NCBI GenBank assembly: GCA_000695325.1
Contig: AVPN01000205.1
Coordinates: 28,509-66,319 of the forward strand
DNA: 37,811 nt
Reading direction: 5' to 3'
From: Pleurobrachia bachei
Lineage: Eukaryota; Ctenophora; Tentaculata; Cydippida; Pleurobrachiidae
Position numbers and translations under genes: made by a program. Under the pieces are notes generated by a model that was not told the DNA's origin, ran no database searches, and saw only the letters and a program-made list of their open reading frames with translations. Of the stretch, positions 11,859-22,267 are shown in pieces (the stretch's first letter is position 1; each line of letters begins with the position of its first letter).

Positions 11859-12860
11859 AATGTTGAGATAAAATTGAAATGTTGAGATAAAATTGTGATA
11901 AGAGTACACCTTGATACCACAAAGCCCTGAGCCGCATCAGGATGTGTATCGCATTATTATGTACAGTGTAAGGAGGGCATGAGGGGAAAGGGCATGAGGC
12001 ACATCATAGAGACACTGTATGAACAGCTAAAGACTGAAGTTGCATGAGTCAGTTACGGTAACTATGGTAACTATTGAGTATTGCTTTTAACAAGATGAAT
12101 CTGGTTTATTACTTTGGTCTTTGTCTCCTTTTGAAATGAATCACGCACATGAACGGTACCTAATTCTGCCACCGTCAGGCCGACCGACCCACAAATCTGT
12201 CTTCTTATTTTAGCAAGGCGATTATTTGTCCAAAAAAGTTTCCCAGATGTGGCTTACAAAGTAAGATTTGTCCAAATTAAAGTTTGGTGAAAGATTTTTT
12301 ACAAAATAGCAAACTAACAATGATACATCACATTGATAAAAGATTTCACCTCACTCTCACTCTACGCTAAAAACATCTGAGAAACAGCTCGTGATCACGC
12401 TCAATAAAAACACAGCAGCCCGAGGACTATTTTTACTAATAAACCGGGATTAGAACAGGAACCGACCGAAACAAGTAAACAACCAATCATAACCAATCAG
12501 GGACCAGTATTTCTTCCTTCGGTCGGTTCCTGTTTACCGGTTAACATACCAATCTAAAACTGCTATCCCTCTAAATTAAAATGGTAAACATGGGTTAAAA
12601 TATAAGAAAAGGATCATGTATTCAACTTCGAAAGAGCAGCTACAATGTCTGTAACTCATCGAGAAATCATATTATCTCCACCCATTTTGATTCTCCATCT
12701 CTCAATGTCCTAAACAGATCAACCTTACCGAGTGTTCAGTGTTTACACACACAATAAAAGTAAAAAAAGTTGTAAAAGTATCTGATTGTTACAAAACAAA
12801 ATATCGTCTCTCTCTCCCCAATTGCTGGGCAATGCATCCTAACAAATTGTCCCTCTCTTT
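11859..12860. other. Convergent intergenic region between GPCR and PCGF genes
   Basis: Two genes end tail to tail here. I see no further exons. The region holds one short inverted-repeat element (12456-12532), a small direct repeat (TGTTGAGATAAAATTG, twice near 11860-11895) and AT-rich sequence that could carry the polyadenylation sites of both genes. Confidence 0.55.
12456..12532 (+). mobile_element. Short inverted-repeat element, copy 2 (internally deleted)
   Basis: This 77-bp copy has both termini, CAGGAACCGACCGA on the left and TCGGTCGGTTCCTG on the right, perfect inverse complements over 14 bases. The central part, with CACGTGACTGG, is missing. It defines the ends of the family clearly. 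Confidence 0.85.
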
Positions 12861-15800
12861 TCACCGGCCATCTTCAGCAGAAACCGGCCGGGGATGTATT
12901 GTCTGTTTTCCCGATATCATTTTCCCGTTTCTTCGTCCCTTCAGAATTATACTTTTCTCAATAGGTGGCTTGGAAGAGTGCTGTATAATGATTGATTTCT
13001 TTACAGGGGGACCACACTTGCCCCCACTCCCAAACTTGGGTGCCCACTTCTTGTAGTGTGGGCTGAGGGGTGCTGGAGAGGCCATACTGGCAATTTTCTT
13101 GAACTCCAGGGGATTGATGATCTGTTTCTTGGTTCGTTCCTTTCCCCTTGATGATCCACGGAGGTACAGACTCAGGTCACTGATTGGAGGATGAGAACGG
13201 ACACTGGGAAGCCCCAGGGCACCACTGAATCTGTACGTTAGCGATAGGACGGAGTTCTAGAGAGGGGGAAACACAAGTCAGTCACATCACATGCATGTTA
13301 CAGGTTCAGCAGCGGGCACAAAGGAGATATAAATCGTGAGAAACAGAGGGCATAATATTCAGCGGATCATGGGGTGAAATCTTGGAAACAATGCTCTGAA
13401 TGGAGGACGGTGTTCCAGGTCAAGGATGGCCCAGCAGTGAGAGAGAAACAGAGAGAAACAATGGCGAGAAGGACCGCGCGTGAGCGCGCCACGATTCTGC
13501 TATAGTGAAGGGTAACAACGATGCTTTCTATCCGGAAAATGTTCAACTTTTTCGAAGATTTGGGAGTGCGTGGTAAAAATGAGATGAGAGACAGCGGGCT
13601 GGTGTGTGGAAGGGTGAAGTGTGATGTGTGATGTACCTCTTGTGTCCCCATTTTGATACGTGATAGCTCACCAACTGAAACACTGTCACTCAGCAGGTAA
13701 TCACCCAAGAGAATGTCAACCTGTGGGAAATGGAGGGTCTCAGTGAGGGAAAAACAAACACTAAATTTTCACTTGCCCTCATTCTTCGGCAGTCCAAACA
13801 CAGCTATAACTGCTGTCTCCTAATCACCCACTATACTCACTTGAGGTGCACTCTTGTGGGCCATATCTCGCGTAGCATTCCAACTTTTCTGGAACTTGGC
13901 ATCATCAAATTTGGGCTGAAAGGAGGAAGGAAATTGGTGCTGGGTTGTCTCATTAGGGACCTAGAAACTAGAAAGATAGGGGGTTGTATTCGCTATACCT
14001 GGGGCATAATGCTGAATGAAAGTGACCGCTGAATGTAGTCTCGGACCTCTCGTAATGTGGCCTCCCCGGGAAATCGTACCACGTGACTTGGAAAAAGTTA
14101 TGCCATGTTAGGGGACCATATTAGGGAACAATGTTAGGGAACAATAACAACAATATGTTAAGGAATAATGTCACCATGTTAGGGGACCATTCCACTATAT
14201 TAGGGACCGTGTCGGTGGAAATGAAGAGGGTAGGTTTATGTTACACCCGGCTTCATGTGCTGTACACGACTGTCGAGTGTCATTGGGGTATGAAGGGGTT
14301 GTGTGTAAAATCCGTGTGTACGTTTAGTTGTGTATAATAGTACAAGGATGAAAGAGTGAGAGAGAGGGGGGCTGAGAGAGAGAGAGAGGGGGTAATAGAG
14401 AGAGAGAGTAAGCGATAGAGTAAGAGAGAGAGAGAGAGATTGAAGTGAGTGAGAGTGAGAGAGATCAGTGAGAATGTGTAGTGTGTGTGTAAAAGAGAGA
14501 GTAAAATAATATTATCGGATATCGGCGTGGAACTGATTGGGGTTGGATTTCCGGACTGGCTGGTTTTATGAAGGAGTAAATATATTTATGAAGGAGCACA
14601 CAGGCGCAGGCCACCCAAACTTATAATTGGAATTACACGAAAACTTCAAATGTAGTGGGTGAGTGTTACACAAACCACATATCGAGGTATCCTTTGATTC
14701 ACTCACACAAGACACATATAATACAACCAGACAGTAGACACCCCCTCGGAAGATCAATGGAAAAAACCCAAACAGTCGCCTGACGGCTGACACTGTGTCA
14801 GTATAAACAACATTCAACCCCTACTAAGGCAAAGAAATGTTGGCAAAAATAACCTGAACCTAGAAATCGTTATACCTTGACACGGAGAGAGGAAGATCCA
14901 GCACTTCTCTCGTGTTGCAGGCTCACTGGAATCTTGGCTATAGCTGGACGGCGGTAGAGAACTCTCTTCTGCGAGGACGCCACAACCGGGTCTGGTTCTG
15001 TTTCTATCTCAACTGAAATTGAAATGGGGGGGTTGAAAACAAGGGATCAATAGAAAGGTGGCAGTTGCTTTAAATTTTCTTAATATTTGGTGGGACATAG
15101 CAATTTGTAGGCCTTTATATTTAGGGCAGAAATTAGAAATTATTGATTGTGCAAAACATTAGAAACTTTCTCAAGCACTCTTACCTTCCTGGACGGGTAG
15201 TTGTTGGCCTATACTCCCGTAATAGTTTCTACGGGCAATTCGCTCTCGTTCTACAAACCCTGGTACAACCTTGTTGATCAACTCCTGCAGCTGGTTATCT
15301 ATCCTGAGCAGGGGAGGTGGGATGGGATCAGTGGGGAGACCGGATAGAGGAACAATAGGATCAGTTGGGATGGGGGTCAGGGGAGGAGTAGAGCTAGCTA
15401 CTATAGTCCCTGGTAAATGACTAAGGCGGTTCAAGGGGTCCCGCCGCGCAATTTTTGCTGCTATTCTTGCAAATTTGGCCCGACCAATGTGTTTCAATAT
15501 CTAAAACCAACCCAGCCGCACACCGTGTATAGTTGGAATCGGTTGTATCTCCCGTTTCCTGTTTGCTAGACCCCTGAAACTACCGGTAACGCGCATAACG
15601 AACCGCCTTAGTCATTTGGCACGGACTATAGTATTAGCCCCCTATACATATAGGTTGAATGTGGAAATTTGCACCGGCTGTTATTATAATAATGATGTAC
15701 CGAGGAGGTAGTATGGTATAGCATTTCCCTGCACTCGAAAAAAAAATTGGTTAGCGTACCCTTAAATAGGCAACTATTAACAATGAGAACCACTCACCTC

Positions 15801-16164
15801 AATGTTTTGGTAGGTTCAGTAGGGTTAACAGCAATTCCACATTGGGGACACGATGAATTCTTGCTAAACTCTGCCACTATACAACCACGACAAACTGAAA
15901 CAAACCCCGGGATTAGAGTCTTCAGAGTCAGTCAAACCAGGATTAGAGTCAGTAGCACTGTAACTGTGCCTGATAACGAGCTCTCTATTGAAACATGAAA
16001 TTGGGAGACTGCTCCACTTGGTTCGGTTATGTTCTAACCCTCTACATAGGATGAACATTGTACTTACATTTGTGCATGCATTCTGATATTGCAGTGGCAT
16101 TGACCATGTACCCTTTACACAGATAACACGTGATGTACTCATTCAGATCACGTACACGCACCAT
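12861..16164 (-). CDS. Polycomb-group RING finger protein (PCGF-like), main copy
   Basis: Eight minus-strand exons: 16164-16068, 15894-15798, 15303-15185, 15012-14876, 14086-13999, 13915-13841, 13720-13637 and 13256-12861 (TGA). Residues 13-51 form a complete C3HC4 RING: C13, C16, C29, H31, C34, C37, C48, C51. The context (VRVRDLNEYITC, a helix with DNQLQELINKVVPGF, then RRNYYGS) is typical of PCGF proteins. Exons 5-8 read as a RAWUL ubiquitin-like domain (VRFPGEATLREVRDYI, VDILLGDYLLSDSVSV), then a basic C-terminal tail. The family pairs with RING1 in PRC1 complexes that ubiquitinate histone H2A in the nucleus. A proline-rich insert follows antisense to 15300-15450 only as intron. Oddity: exon 4 ends in phase 0 while exon 5 needs two preceding bases, so the simple join is out of frame. 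Paralogue assignment is open; the N-terminus resembles PCGF1 most. Confidence 0.8.
14100..14215. repeat. Degenerate repeat of ATGTTAGGGRACCA units in a PCGF intron
   Basis: Seven or so variants of TTAGGGGACCAT / TTAGGGAACAAT lie between PCGF exons 4 and 5, immediately before the acceptor of exon 5 on the minus strand. The TTAGGG core is probably coincidental, since the units are not in 6-bp register. Confidence 0.7.
14341..14505. repeat. GA-rich microsatellite
   Basis: Interrupted GAGAGA runs in the same PCGF intron; on the transcribed strand this is a CT-rich tract. Confidence 0.85.
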
Positions 16165-16794
16165 CCCTATAGAGAGTGATAGAGGTAGGGAAATAGAGGG
16201 AGTGTTGGGGGATAGAGGAGAGGGAGGTTACAAGAAGAGAGGGAGTTCGAAGAGGCAAATCTAAATTGGGAAGAAAATAGGAGGGGGTTAGTGAGGGGTT
16301 AGAGTTGAAGAAGGGTCAGAGTTGAAAGATCTGGATCTCAGTTAAACACAGAATGACAGAGTAAGTAGAAACAACAACAAAAAACAATAAAGATAACAGA
16401 ATATATGCTCGAGCAAATATATTATAAATTAAATTCGGGGTGGAAATTACTTTCCGTCTTGGTTACTCTCCTTCTGCATAATTCTGAAACAACTGAAATC
16501 TGCATCGCTCAGTTTAGCTAGTGGAATTGAACTTGGAAACACACTGATTCTTTGACGAGGAACATCCCTGAACAGTATTGAAAGACCTATGTCTGGAATC
16601 TGGTTCAGTTTCCGTTTGAATAAACTGACCGACACAAGTAAACAACCAATCAGAACTCGTTATTTAGGTCCCACGACTGGTTAACAGCCAATCAGGGACC
16701 AGTATTTCCATTTTCCTGAAACAGAGCCATGTGTTCTCATATCAGATCCTCCTCCATAACACAACCCTCAGGAATGCCACCCTCATCTTCATCC
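14881..16794. repeat. 1914-bp direct duplication, copy 1
   Basis: It is repeated immediately at 16795-18708 with a constant offset of 1914. By eye I find two base differences (15631 region G/A, and 16763 region A/C). The unit holds PCGF exons 1-4, the upstream intergenic region, one short inverted-repeat element and the last 19 or so codons of the zinc-finger gene. The junction shares a single C with the flanks, so there is essentially no homology at the breakpoints. Confidence 0.93.
16625..16718 (+). mobile_element. Short inverted-repeat element, copy 3
   Basis: It contains ACCGACACAAGTAAACAACC and CAATCAGGGACCAGTATTTC in family order. The right terminus is degraded (TTTTCCTG). It lies between the PCGF 5' end and the orphan zinc-finger tail. 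Confidence 0.8.
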
Positions 16795-18078
16795 CACGGA
16801 GAGAGGAAGATCCAGCACTTCTCTCGTGTTGCAGGCTCACTGGAATCTTGGCTATAGCTGGACGGCGGTAGAGAACTCTCTTCTGCGAGGACGCCACAAC
16901 CGGGTCTGGTTCTGTTTCTATCTCAACTGAAATTGAAATGGGGGGGTTGAAAACAAGGGATCAATAGAAAGGTGGCAGTTGCTTTAAATTTTCTTAATAT
17001 TTGGTGGGACATAGCAATTTGTAGGCCTTTATATTTAGGGCAGAAATTAGAAATTATTGATTGTGCAAAACATTAGAAACTTTCTCAAGCACTCTTACCT
17101 TCCTGGACGGGTAGTTGTTGGCCTATACTCCCGTAATAGTTTCTACGGGCAATTCGCTCTCGTTCTACAAACCCTGGTACAACCTTGTTGATCAACTCCT
17201 GCAGCTGGTTATCTATCCTGAGCAGGGGAGGTGGGATGGGATCAGTGGGGAGACCGGATAGAGGAACAATAGGATCAGTTGGGATGGGGGTCAGGGGAGG
17301 AGTAGAGCTAGCTACTATAGTCCCTGGTAAATGACTAAGGCGGTTCAAGGGGTCCCGCCGCGCAATTTTTGCTGCTATTCTTGCAAATTTGGCCCGACCA
17401 ATGTGTTTCAATATCTAAAACCAACCCAGCCGCACACCGTGTATAGTTGGAATCGGTTGTATCTCCCGTTTCCTGTTTGCTAGACCCCTGAAACTACCGG
17501 TAACGCGCATAACGAACCGCCTTAGTCATTTGGCACGGACTATAATATTAGCCCCCTATACATATAGGTTGAATGTGGAAATTTGCACCGGCTGTTATTA
17601 TAATAATGATGTACCGAGGAGGTAGTATGGTATAGCATTTCCCTGCACTCGAAAAAAAAATTGGTTAGCGTACCCTTAAATAGGCAACTATTAACAATGA
17701 GAACCACTCACCTCAATGTTTTGGTAGGTTCAGTAGGGTTAACAGCAATTCCACATTGGGGACACGATGAATTCTTGCTAAACTCTGCCACTATACAACC
17801 ACGACAAACTGAAACAAACCCCGGGATTAGAGTCTTCAGAGTCAGTCAAACCAGGATTAGAGTCAGTAGCACTGTAACTGTGCCTGATAACGAGCTCTCT
17901 ATTGAAACATGAAATTGGGAGACTGCTCCACTTGGTTCGGTTATGTTCTAACCCTCTACATAGGATGAACATTGTACTTACATTTGTGCATGCATTCTGA
18001 TATTGCAGTGGCATTGACCATGTACCCTTTACACAGATAACACGTGATGTACTCATTCAGATCACGTACACGCACCAT
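16742..18078 (-). pseudogene. Truncated duplicate of the PCGF-like gene (RING part only)
   Basis: Exons 1-4 of the PCGF gene are repeated at 18078-17982, 17808-17712, 17217-17099 and 16926 onward, coding an identical RING. The duplication breakpoint falls in the last codons of exon 4 and removes its splice donor. The frame instead reads on, antisense-free, into the orphan zinc-finger tail in another frame. It adds 17 residues (GMKMRVAFLRVV and so on) and stops at TGA, 16744-16742. The product would have RING and linker but no RAWUL domain. The upstream intergenic sequence, and so probably the promoter, is duplicated too. The exon-3 donor of this copy could also splice to exon 4 of the main copy and give an ordinary product. 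Whether the truncated form is made cannot be seen here. Confidence 0.7.
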
Positions 18079-18708
18079 CCCTATAGAGAGTGATAGAGGT
18101 AGGGAAATAGAGGGAGTGTTGGGGGATAGAGGAGAGGGAGGTTACAAGAAGAGAGGGAGTTCGAAGAGGCAAATCTAAATTGGGAAGAAAATAGGAGGGG
18201 GTTAGTGAGGGGTTAGAGTTGAAGAAGGGTCAGAGTTGAAAGATCTGGATCTCAGTTAAACACAGAATGACAGAGTAAGTAGAAACAACAACAAAAAACA
18301 ATAAAGATAACAGAATATATGCTCGAGCAAATATATTATAAATTAAATTCGGGGTGGAAATTACTTTCCGTCTTGGTTACTCTCCTTCTGCATAATTCTG
18401 AAACAACTGAAATCTGCATCGCTCAGTTTAGCTAGTGGAATTGAACTTGGAAACACACTGATTCTTTGACGAGGAACATCCCTGAACAGTATTGAAAGAC
18501 CTATGTCTGGAATCTGGTTCAGTTTCCGTTTGAATAAACTGACCGACACAAGTAAACAACCAATCAGAACTCGTTATTTAGGTCCCACGACTGGTTAACA
18601 GCCAATCAGGGACCAGTATTTCCATTTTCCTGAAACAGAGCCATGTGTTCTCATATCAGATCCTCCTCCATAACACACCCCTCAGGAATGCCACCCTCAT
18701 CTTCATCC
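16795..18708. repeat. 1914-bp direct duplication, copy 2
   Basis: This is the second, near-identical copy of 14881-16794. It adjoins the intact zinc-finger reading frame on its right. The duplicated zinc-finger tail in copy 1 (16737-16794) is an orphan. Confidence 0.93.
18539..18632 (+). mobile_element. Short inverted-repeat element, copy 4
   Basis: Exact partner of the element at 16625-16718, carried by the 1914-bp duplication rather than inserted separately. Confidence 0.85.
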
Positions 18709-19439
18709 CCTCTCCCTAATAACACGTCCTGATCATCGCCTAACACGGCACTTTCCAACACCTGATCCCCTATCATAACTGCACTATCCTGACAACCTAC
18801 CAGTCCTCTCTCCTGATCACCTATCATGACACTCTGCTGATCCCCCACCAGACCACCACCCTCCCCCAGCTCACTCTCCTGACTCAGCTCCTCTCTCACA
18901 ATCCACTGATCCTCCTCCCCAGCATCACCACCACCACACTCCACCCCGGCACACGCAGCCAGCTCCTCCAAACTCCACATTGGATTCTCAACATGATTCC
19001 CATCATCCACCTGCACCATCTCATCTTCCTCATCCTCCCCTCCTCGTCCTTCCATCTTCATCTCACTTTTCACCACCTCTCCCTCGTGAAACTTTGCCAT
19101 GTGGAAGTCAACCGCCTCCCTAGTGAGGAACATCCCCGAGCAGTATTTACAGATGAACGCATGAGATTTTGAGTAGTGTCTGTCCAGGGCGATGCGGGAT
19201 TGAACCACCTTGGGACAATGAGAACACTGGAAGATAGCTTCCTGTTTTGAACTCCGTGTCTTTCTACTACCACTGGTAGCAGCAGCTGCACCCCGATCAG
19301 CTATCACTACCTCGGTCAAGGAAGACTCAGGGGTGACAACCATGGAGGCAGAGGGTTCCTCCGAATCAGCCGCTGCCATGGTTGCAACATGTTTCCGTAG
19401 GAGGGTACTGACTGAGACGTCGTTCTGATTGTGAACCAT
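18651..19439 (-). CDS. C2H2 zinc-finger protein, C-terminal part (frame-shifted continuation)
   Basis: The open frame starts with an ATG at 19439, but it can be read upstream through KSTFERHLMVH, the second half of the finger begun in the previous frame. It therefore looks like the continuation rather than a separate gene. It carries two further zinc-binding motifs (QCSHCPKVVQSRIALDRHYSKSH and ICKYCSGMFLTREAVDFHMAKFH). A long acidic tail follows with a repeated [LM]IGDQ / LVGDQ motif, ending in MEEDLI. The acidic tail could be an activation region (inference). The last 19 or so codons are copied at 16737-16794 by the 1914-bp duplication. Confidence 0.75.
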   Translation of the reverse strand: MVHNQNDVSVSTLLRKHVATMAAADSEEPSASMVVTPESSLTEVVIADRGAAAATSGSRKTRSSKQEAIFQCSHCPKVVQSRIALDRHYSKSHAFICKYCSGMFLTREAVDFHMAKFHEGEVVKSEMKMEGRGGEDEEDEMVQVDDGNHVENPMWSLEELAACAGVECGGGDAGEEDQWIVREELSQESELGEGGGLVGDQQSVMIGDQERGLVGCQDSAVMIGDQVLESAVLGDDQDVLLGRGDEDEGGIPEGCVMEEDLI

Positions 19440-19467
19440 GAGATGTCTCTCAAAGGTACTTTTGTGT

Positions 19468-20418
19468 TTACTTGTGGCAGATGGGACAAACGTTAATCTC
19501 CCTCCACTTGTGTTTTGATATCATATGCCGGACCAGCTCGGCTTTTGTAGTGCATTTATGGGTGCACCGACTACAGAAATACTGGTTTACATTGTTTTTT
19601 GGGATGTGGAACATCTTTAGATGGCTCTTATACGCACTGTGACATTTCAGGATCTTGTTACATATTTTACACTTGTACCTCACACCCTCGTGAATTGACA
19701 ACACATGGTTCCGGAGGTATCTGATGGTTGCAAAGACCTTGGAACAGTAATAACACTTGAACGCCCCGTTACTCTCATGCTTCACTCTGACGTGATTGTA
19801 TAACGACCACGGGTACCCAAATACCTTACTGCATTTGAAACACTGGTATTTTCTCTGATTATAATGCTGGACATTCACGTGCTCCTCCATAGTATGCTTC
19901 CTAGCAAACCCCTTGCCACAGTAAGCGCACGTGTGGTTACCCATACCGTTGTGAACAAACTTTATGTGTTGAGTTAGGTTGTCGTGGCGGGTAAAGGTTG
20001 AGGTACAATAGGGACAACAAATACTGACAGAGTTAGTACCATGGACGTTGTCTTTGTGTCGTCGTAGGTTAAAATTCCGGCTATACTTTAGCCCGCAAAT
20101 ATCACATACAAATTTACTCTCGGTATTGTTTTTCCTTCCGACTTTCCGCTTTTTATGGGTTATCTCGGCTATCTGAATATTGGTTTTGTTCCCGTTTGAA
20201 TCAACTACAGTCTCAGTCGTGGAGTTTATGACCATGGGTTGGTCCGAATTGTCACTATTCCCGGCACTACCGGCATTGGGTACAATAACCCAGACGACAT
20301 GGTCTTCTTTTGAGGTTGGGTCAGTGTTAGAGGTACATGCAGCAGCGCCCCCTAGATGGTCCGTGGTGGGGTTGTTGGTGAGAGCTTCCACCCCGCCCCA
20401 ACACGCCGAATCGTCCAT
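19468..20418 (-). CDS. C2H2 zinc-finger protein, N-terminal part
   Basis: A single open frame of 316 codons begins at the ATG at 20418. Residues 1-88 are S/T/N-rich and look disordered. A basic cluster KKRKVGRK at about 89-96 is a likely nuclear localisation signal. Seven complete C2H2 fingers follow from residue 105 (FVCDICGLKYSRNFNLRRHKDNVH, then fingers starting CCPYC, TCAYC, QCFKC, KCYYC, KCKIC and FCSRC). An eighth starts (VCPICHK) and is cut by TAA. The linkers are not the TGEKP type. It should be a nuclear nucleic-acid-binding protein, target unknown. The missing half of the eighth finger appears a few bases on in another frame (FERHLMVH), so this frame and the next one are very probably one broken gene. 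Confidence 0.8.
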   Translation of the reverse strand: MDDSACWGGVEALTNNPTTDHLGGAAACTSNTDPTSKEDHVVWVIVPNAGSAGNSDNSDQPMVINSTTETVVDSNGNKTNIQIAEITHKKRKVGRKNNTESKFVCDICGLKYSRNFNLRRHKDNVHGTNSVSICCPYCTSTFTRHDNLTQHIKFVHNGMGNHTCAYCGKGFARKHTMEEHVNVQHYNQRKYQCFKCSKVFGYPWSLYNHVRVKHESNGAFKCYYCSKVFATIRYLRNHVLSIHEGVRYKCKICNKILKCHSAYKSHLKMFHIPKNNVNQYFCSRCTHKCTTKAELVRHMISKHKWREINVCPICHK

Positions 20419-20558
20419 ACATTAACTCTTGTTTAGGTACTGGAAATAGGGAAAGATATGAGTTAAATCTAGTAAAACAGTTGTCACTGAAAACGGGCGA
20501 ATTTAAAAAAGGATATAAAATGTGAGAATATATAAATCAATTTCAGATTATAAAAGTT

Positions 20559-21524
20559 TTAAAGTGCAAAACATAAATTCAATTTCAACCACGGTGCAAC
20601 TTTCTTGAAGTTGATCGGCTCAATAAAATGTGTATCCCTGTCTCGAATTCCCACAACTCCAGTATCCATACTGTCTTTAGAAAACAAAACCGTAAACGGT
20701 ACCCCACTCCTATCATTGTACTCCAAAATGTGGGGTAGTTCCAGGGAATCGGAGCGAGTAACACGATGTCCAGCCCTATTCAGATCCTCTAAAATCCCGT
20801 CCATCATTGTTTGGCAATGTTCTCGGTCCTCAGGAACTACTACGAGGCACACTTGAACCGGTGAGATGGAGTGGTGGAGTTTCAGGAACGTATAATCTTG
20901 GACTGAGTGGACTGAATCATGGAGCAAGGCGCCTAAACAGGCATTCACTGACTTTATATTACACACACACCGGCGTGTTGAACCATCAACGGGGATTTCT
21001 CTGATAAAAGATTCTTCCATGATCTGTTTTTCGTCCGAGGATAAGCTTGGAATGTAGCAAATATTACTGGATTCAAGTTGAAGCTGACTTTCTTTGAGGC
21101 GAAGTGGGTGGTTGAGGAAGTTTCTCCAGGTCGCTTTACTACGTTTGTGCATCTCACTGATAATCGTGTCAGCCGGACATTGCTCGGAAATCGGTGACAC
21201 AGTCACAAAGAATGTATCTGTGACGGTGGAGGGGGCCAGTAAATCCTCGATAAAAGGAGCAATCTCATGAGTTCTCTCAAACAGGTTTGACTCATTCAGG
21301 TGAAATGAAATAGTGTTACCCTGTTCAAATTTGATAACATTTCCGATTAATTCATCTTCGTTGCGTATTTGAGGTTGCGAAATGTTCGATAATAACATGG
21401 AGTTCGGAACACGCATTTGAAGTTCTGACATTTGGACCTCCAAATACTTCCTCACAGAGTGTAGAAACGTCGGTTTAATAGTCTGCCGTACCACTGATAG
21501 AGTCTGGGGAAGAATAGATGCCAT
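20559..21524 (-). CDS. POLG2: POLG2-like mitochondrial DNA polymerase gamma accessory subunit
   Basis: A single exon of 321 codons. The last 110 or so residues match the anticodon-binding-like domain of DNA polymerase gamma accessory subunits and class IIa synthetases. Visible features are PVQVCLVVVP, a helix with LEDLNRAGHRV, then RSGVPFTVLFS, a TGVVGIRDRDT segment and a terminal EPINFKKV. In animals the accessory subunit binds the catalytic polymerase in mitochondria and raises processivity. The length is nearer that of short invertebrate forms than the longer vertebrate one, and the N-terminal synthetase-like part is strongly diverged. MASILPQTLSVVRQTIK could serve as a weak mitochondrial leader. 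It is divergent from a TMEM184 5' fragment across about 330 bp. Its first 137 codons are duplicated at 22105-22521. A tRNA-synthetase-derived protein of another kind is the main alternative. Confidence 0.7.
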   Translation of the reverse strand: MASILPQTLSVVRQTIKPTFLHSVRKYLEVQMSELQMRVPNSMLLSNISQPQIRNEDELIGNVIKFEQGNTISFHLNESNLFERTHEIAPFIEDLLAPSTVTDTFFVTVSPISEQCPADTIISEMHKRSKATWRNFLNHPLRLKESQLQLESSNICYIPSLSSDEKQIMEESFIREIPVDGSTRRCVCNIKSVNACLGALLHDSVHSVQDYTFLKLHHSISPVQVCLVVVPEDREHCQTMMDGILEDLNRAGHRVTRSDSLELPHILEYNDRSGVPFTVLFSKDSMDTGVVGIRDRDTHFIEPINFKKVAPWLKLNLCFAL

Positions 21525-22109
21525 TTTGTCGGTCTGGCGGTAGTTTAGAGGTCACAAAAGCGTCATTTAAGCCCCGCAATTTTTGAAACTCGCAAGACGA
21601 AAAAAAAAGTTTGAAGAAAACGAAAATTTCGTGCAAGTTTTTAAAATTACTGCGCTGACAAGCGCCGCGCGGCGCAAATGTGGAGCAAATGCAGCGTTTT
21701 GTCTCCCAATTTTAGCGCGTTACGTTAAAATGCATCGTTATTTTGCCGAAAACAAAGCTGTTTTCGACGCGCGCGGCAAATTTCAATCTTACAAAATTGA
21801 AATTTTGAAACATTTCTACACTTTTTTACCAAAATGTGATTTACGAACTTGTATGGCTGAATCTACAGCGCCCCATTACGTGAGATGGGATCAATATGTT
21901 GCTCGGTGGCTCAAGGACCGGATTGGCTACATTTTGTGGATCATTTACATGCTCTTGTTGTGCGTGGCGATCCCTCTAAGCGTCAGTGAACTAGTCTCAC
22001 GTCATGCTGAGGTACCAAATCATCATAAATCACACATTATAGTTGCTAACCGGTTAAATTTTCCAGAAACACATCGTTGTTTGGTTTGTGGCGGGTGTTT
22101 TCGTCTATG
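21113..22109. repeat. About 1-kb direct duplication of the POLG2/TMEM184 5' ends, copy 1
   Basis: The unit runs from POLG2 codon 137 through its ATG, the shared promoter, TMEM184 exon 1, intron 1 and the first part of exon 2. It recurs at 22110-23118. The POLG2 coding and promoter parts differ at roughly one base in ten. From about 21825 on (TMEM184 5' leader, exon 1, intron 1, start of exon 2) I see no difference from 22830-23118. The junction shares one T. Confidence 0.9.
21525..21852. promoter_or_regulatory. Divergent promoter region, POLG2 / TMEM184 fragment
   Basis: This is the 328 bp between the two opposed ATGs. It is AT-rich with sharp GC islands, including the perfect palindrome GCGCCGCGCGGCGC near 21662 and GACGCGCGCGGC near 21768. 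No TATA box is evident at a convincing spacing. The same region is duplicated and diverged at 22522-22860, where the palindrome is broken (GCGCTGCGCGGCGT). Confidence 0.6.
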
Positions 22110-22267
22110 TGAGGAAGTTCCTCCAGGTCGCTTTACTGCGTTTGTGCATCTCACTAATAATCGTGTCAGCTGGAAATTGCTCGGAGATAGGTGAAACAGT
22201 CACAAAGAAAGTGTCTGTGACGGTGGAGGGGGCCAGTAAATCCTCGATAAAAGGAGCAATCTCATGA
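21853..22267 (+). pseudogene. TMEM184 5' fragment fused to antisense POLG2 sequence
   Basis: TMEM184 exon 1 (21853-22011) and the first 44 bases of exon 2 (from 22067) are identical to the complete gene at 22861. After the duplication junction at 22110 the frame continues antisense through POLG2 sequence for about 50 codons and stops at 22267. If transcribed and spliced, it would give 119 residues: one TMEM184 membrane segment, part of a second, and an unrelated tail. It keeps a full-looking promoter. Most likely a non-functional by-product. Confidence 0.75.

Noticed and set aside
16447-16635. Minus-strand 62-codon frame upstream of PCGF (copied at 18361-18549)
   Set aside because: It ends at a possible donor but does not join PCGF exon 1 in frame, and its two copies are identical only because of the recent duplication. 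A 5' untranslated exon is possible.
21583-21852. In-frame extension of the TMEM184 fragment 90 codons upstream of its ATG
   Set aside because: The diverged second copy of the promoter does not keep the frame open, and it has no ATG of its own at the 5' end.
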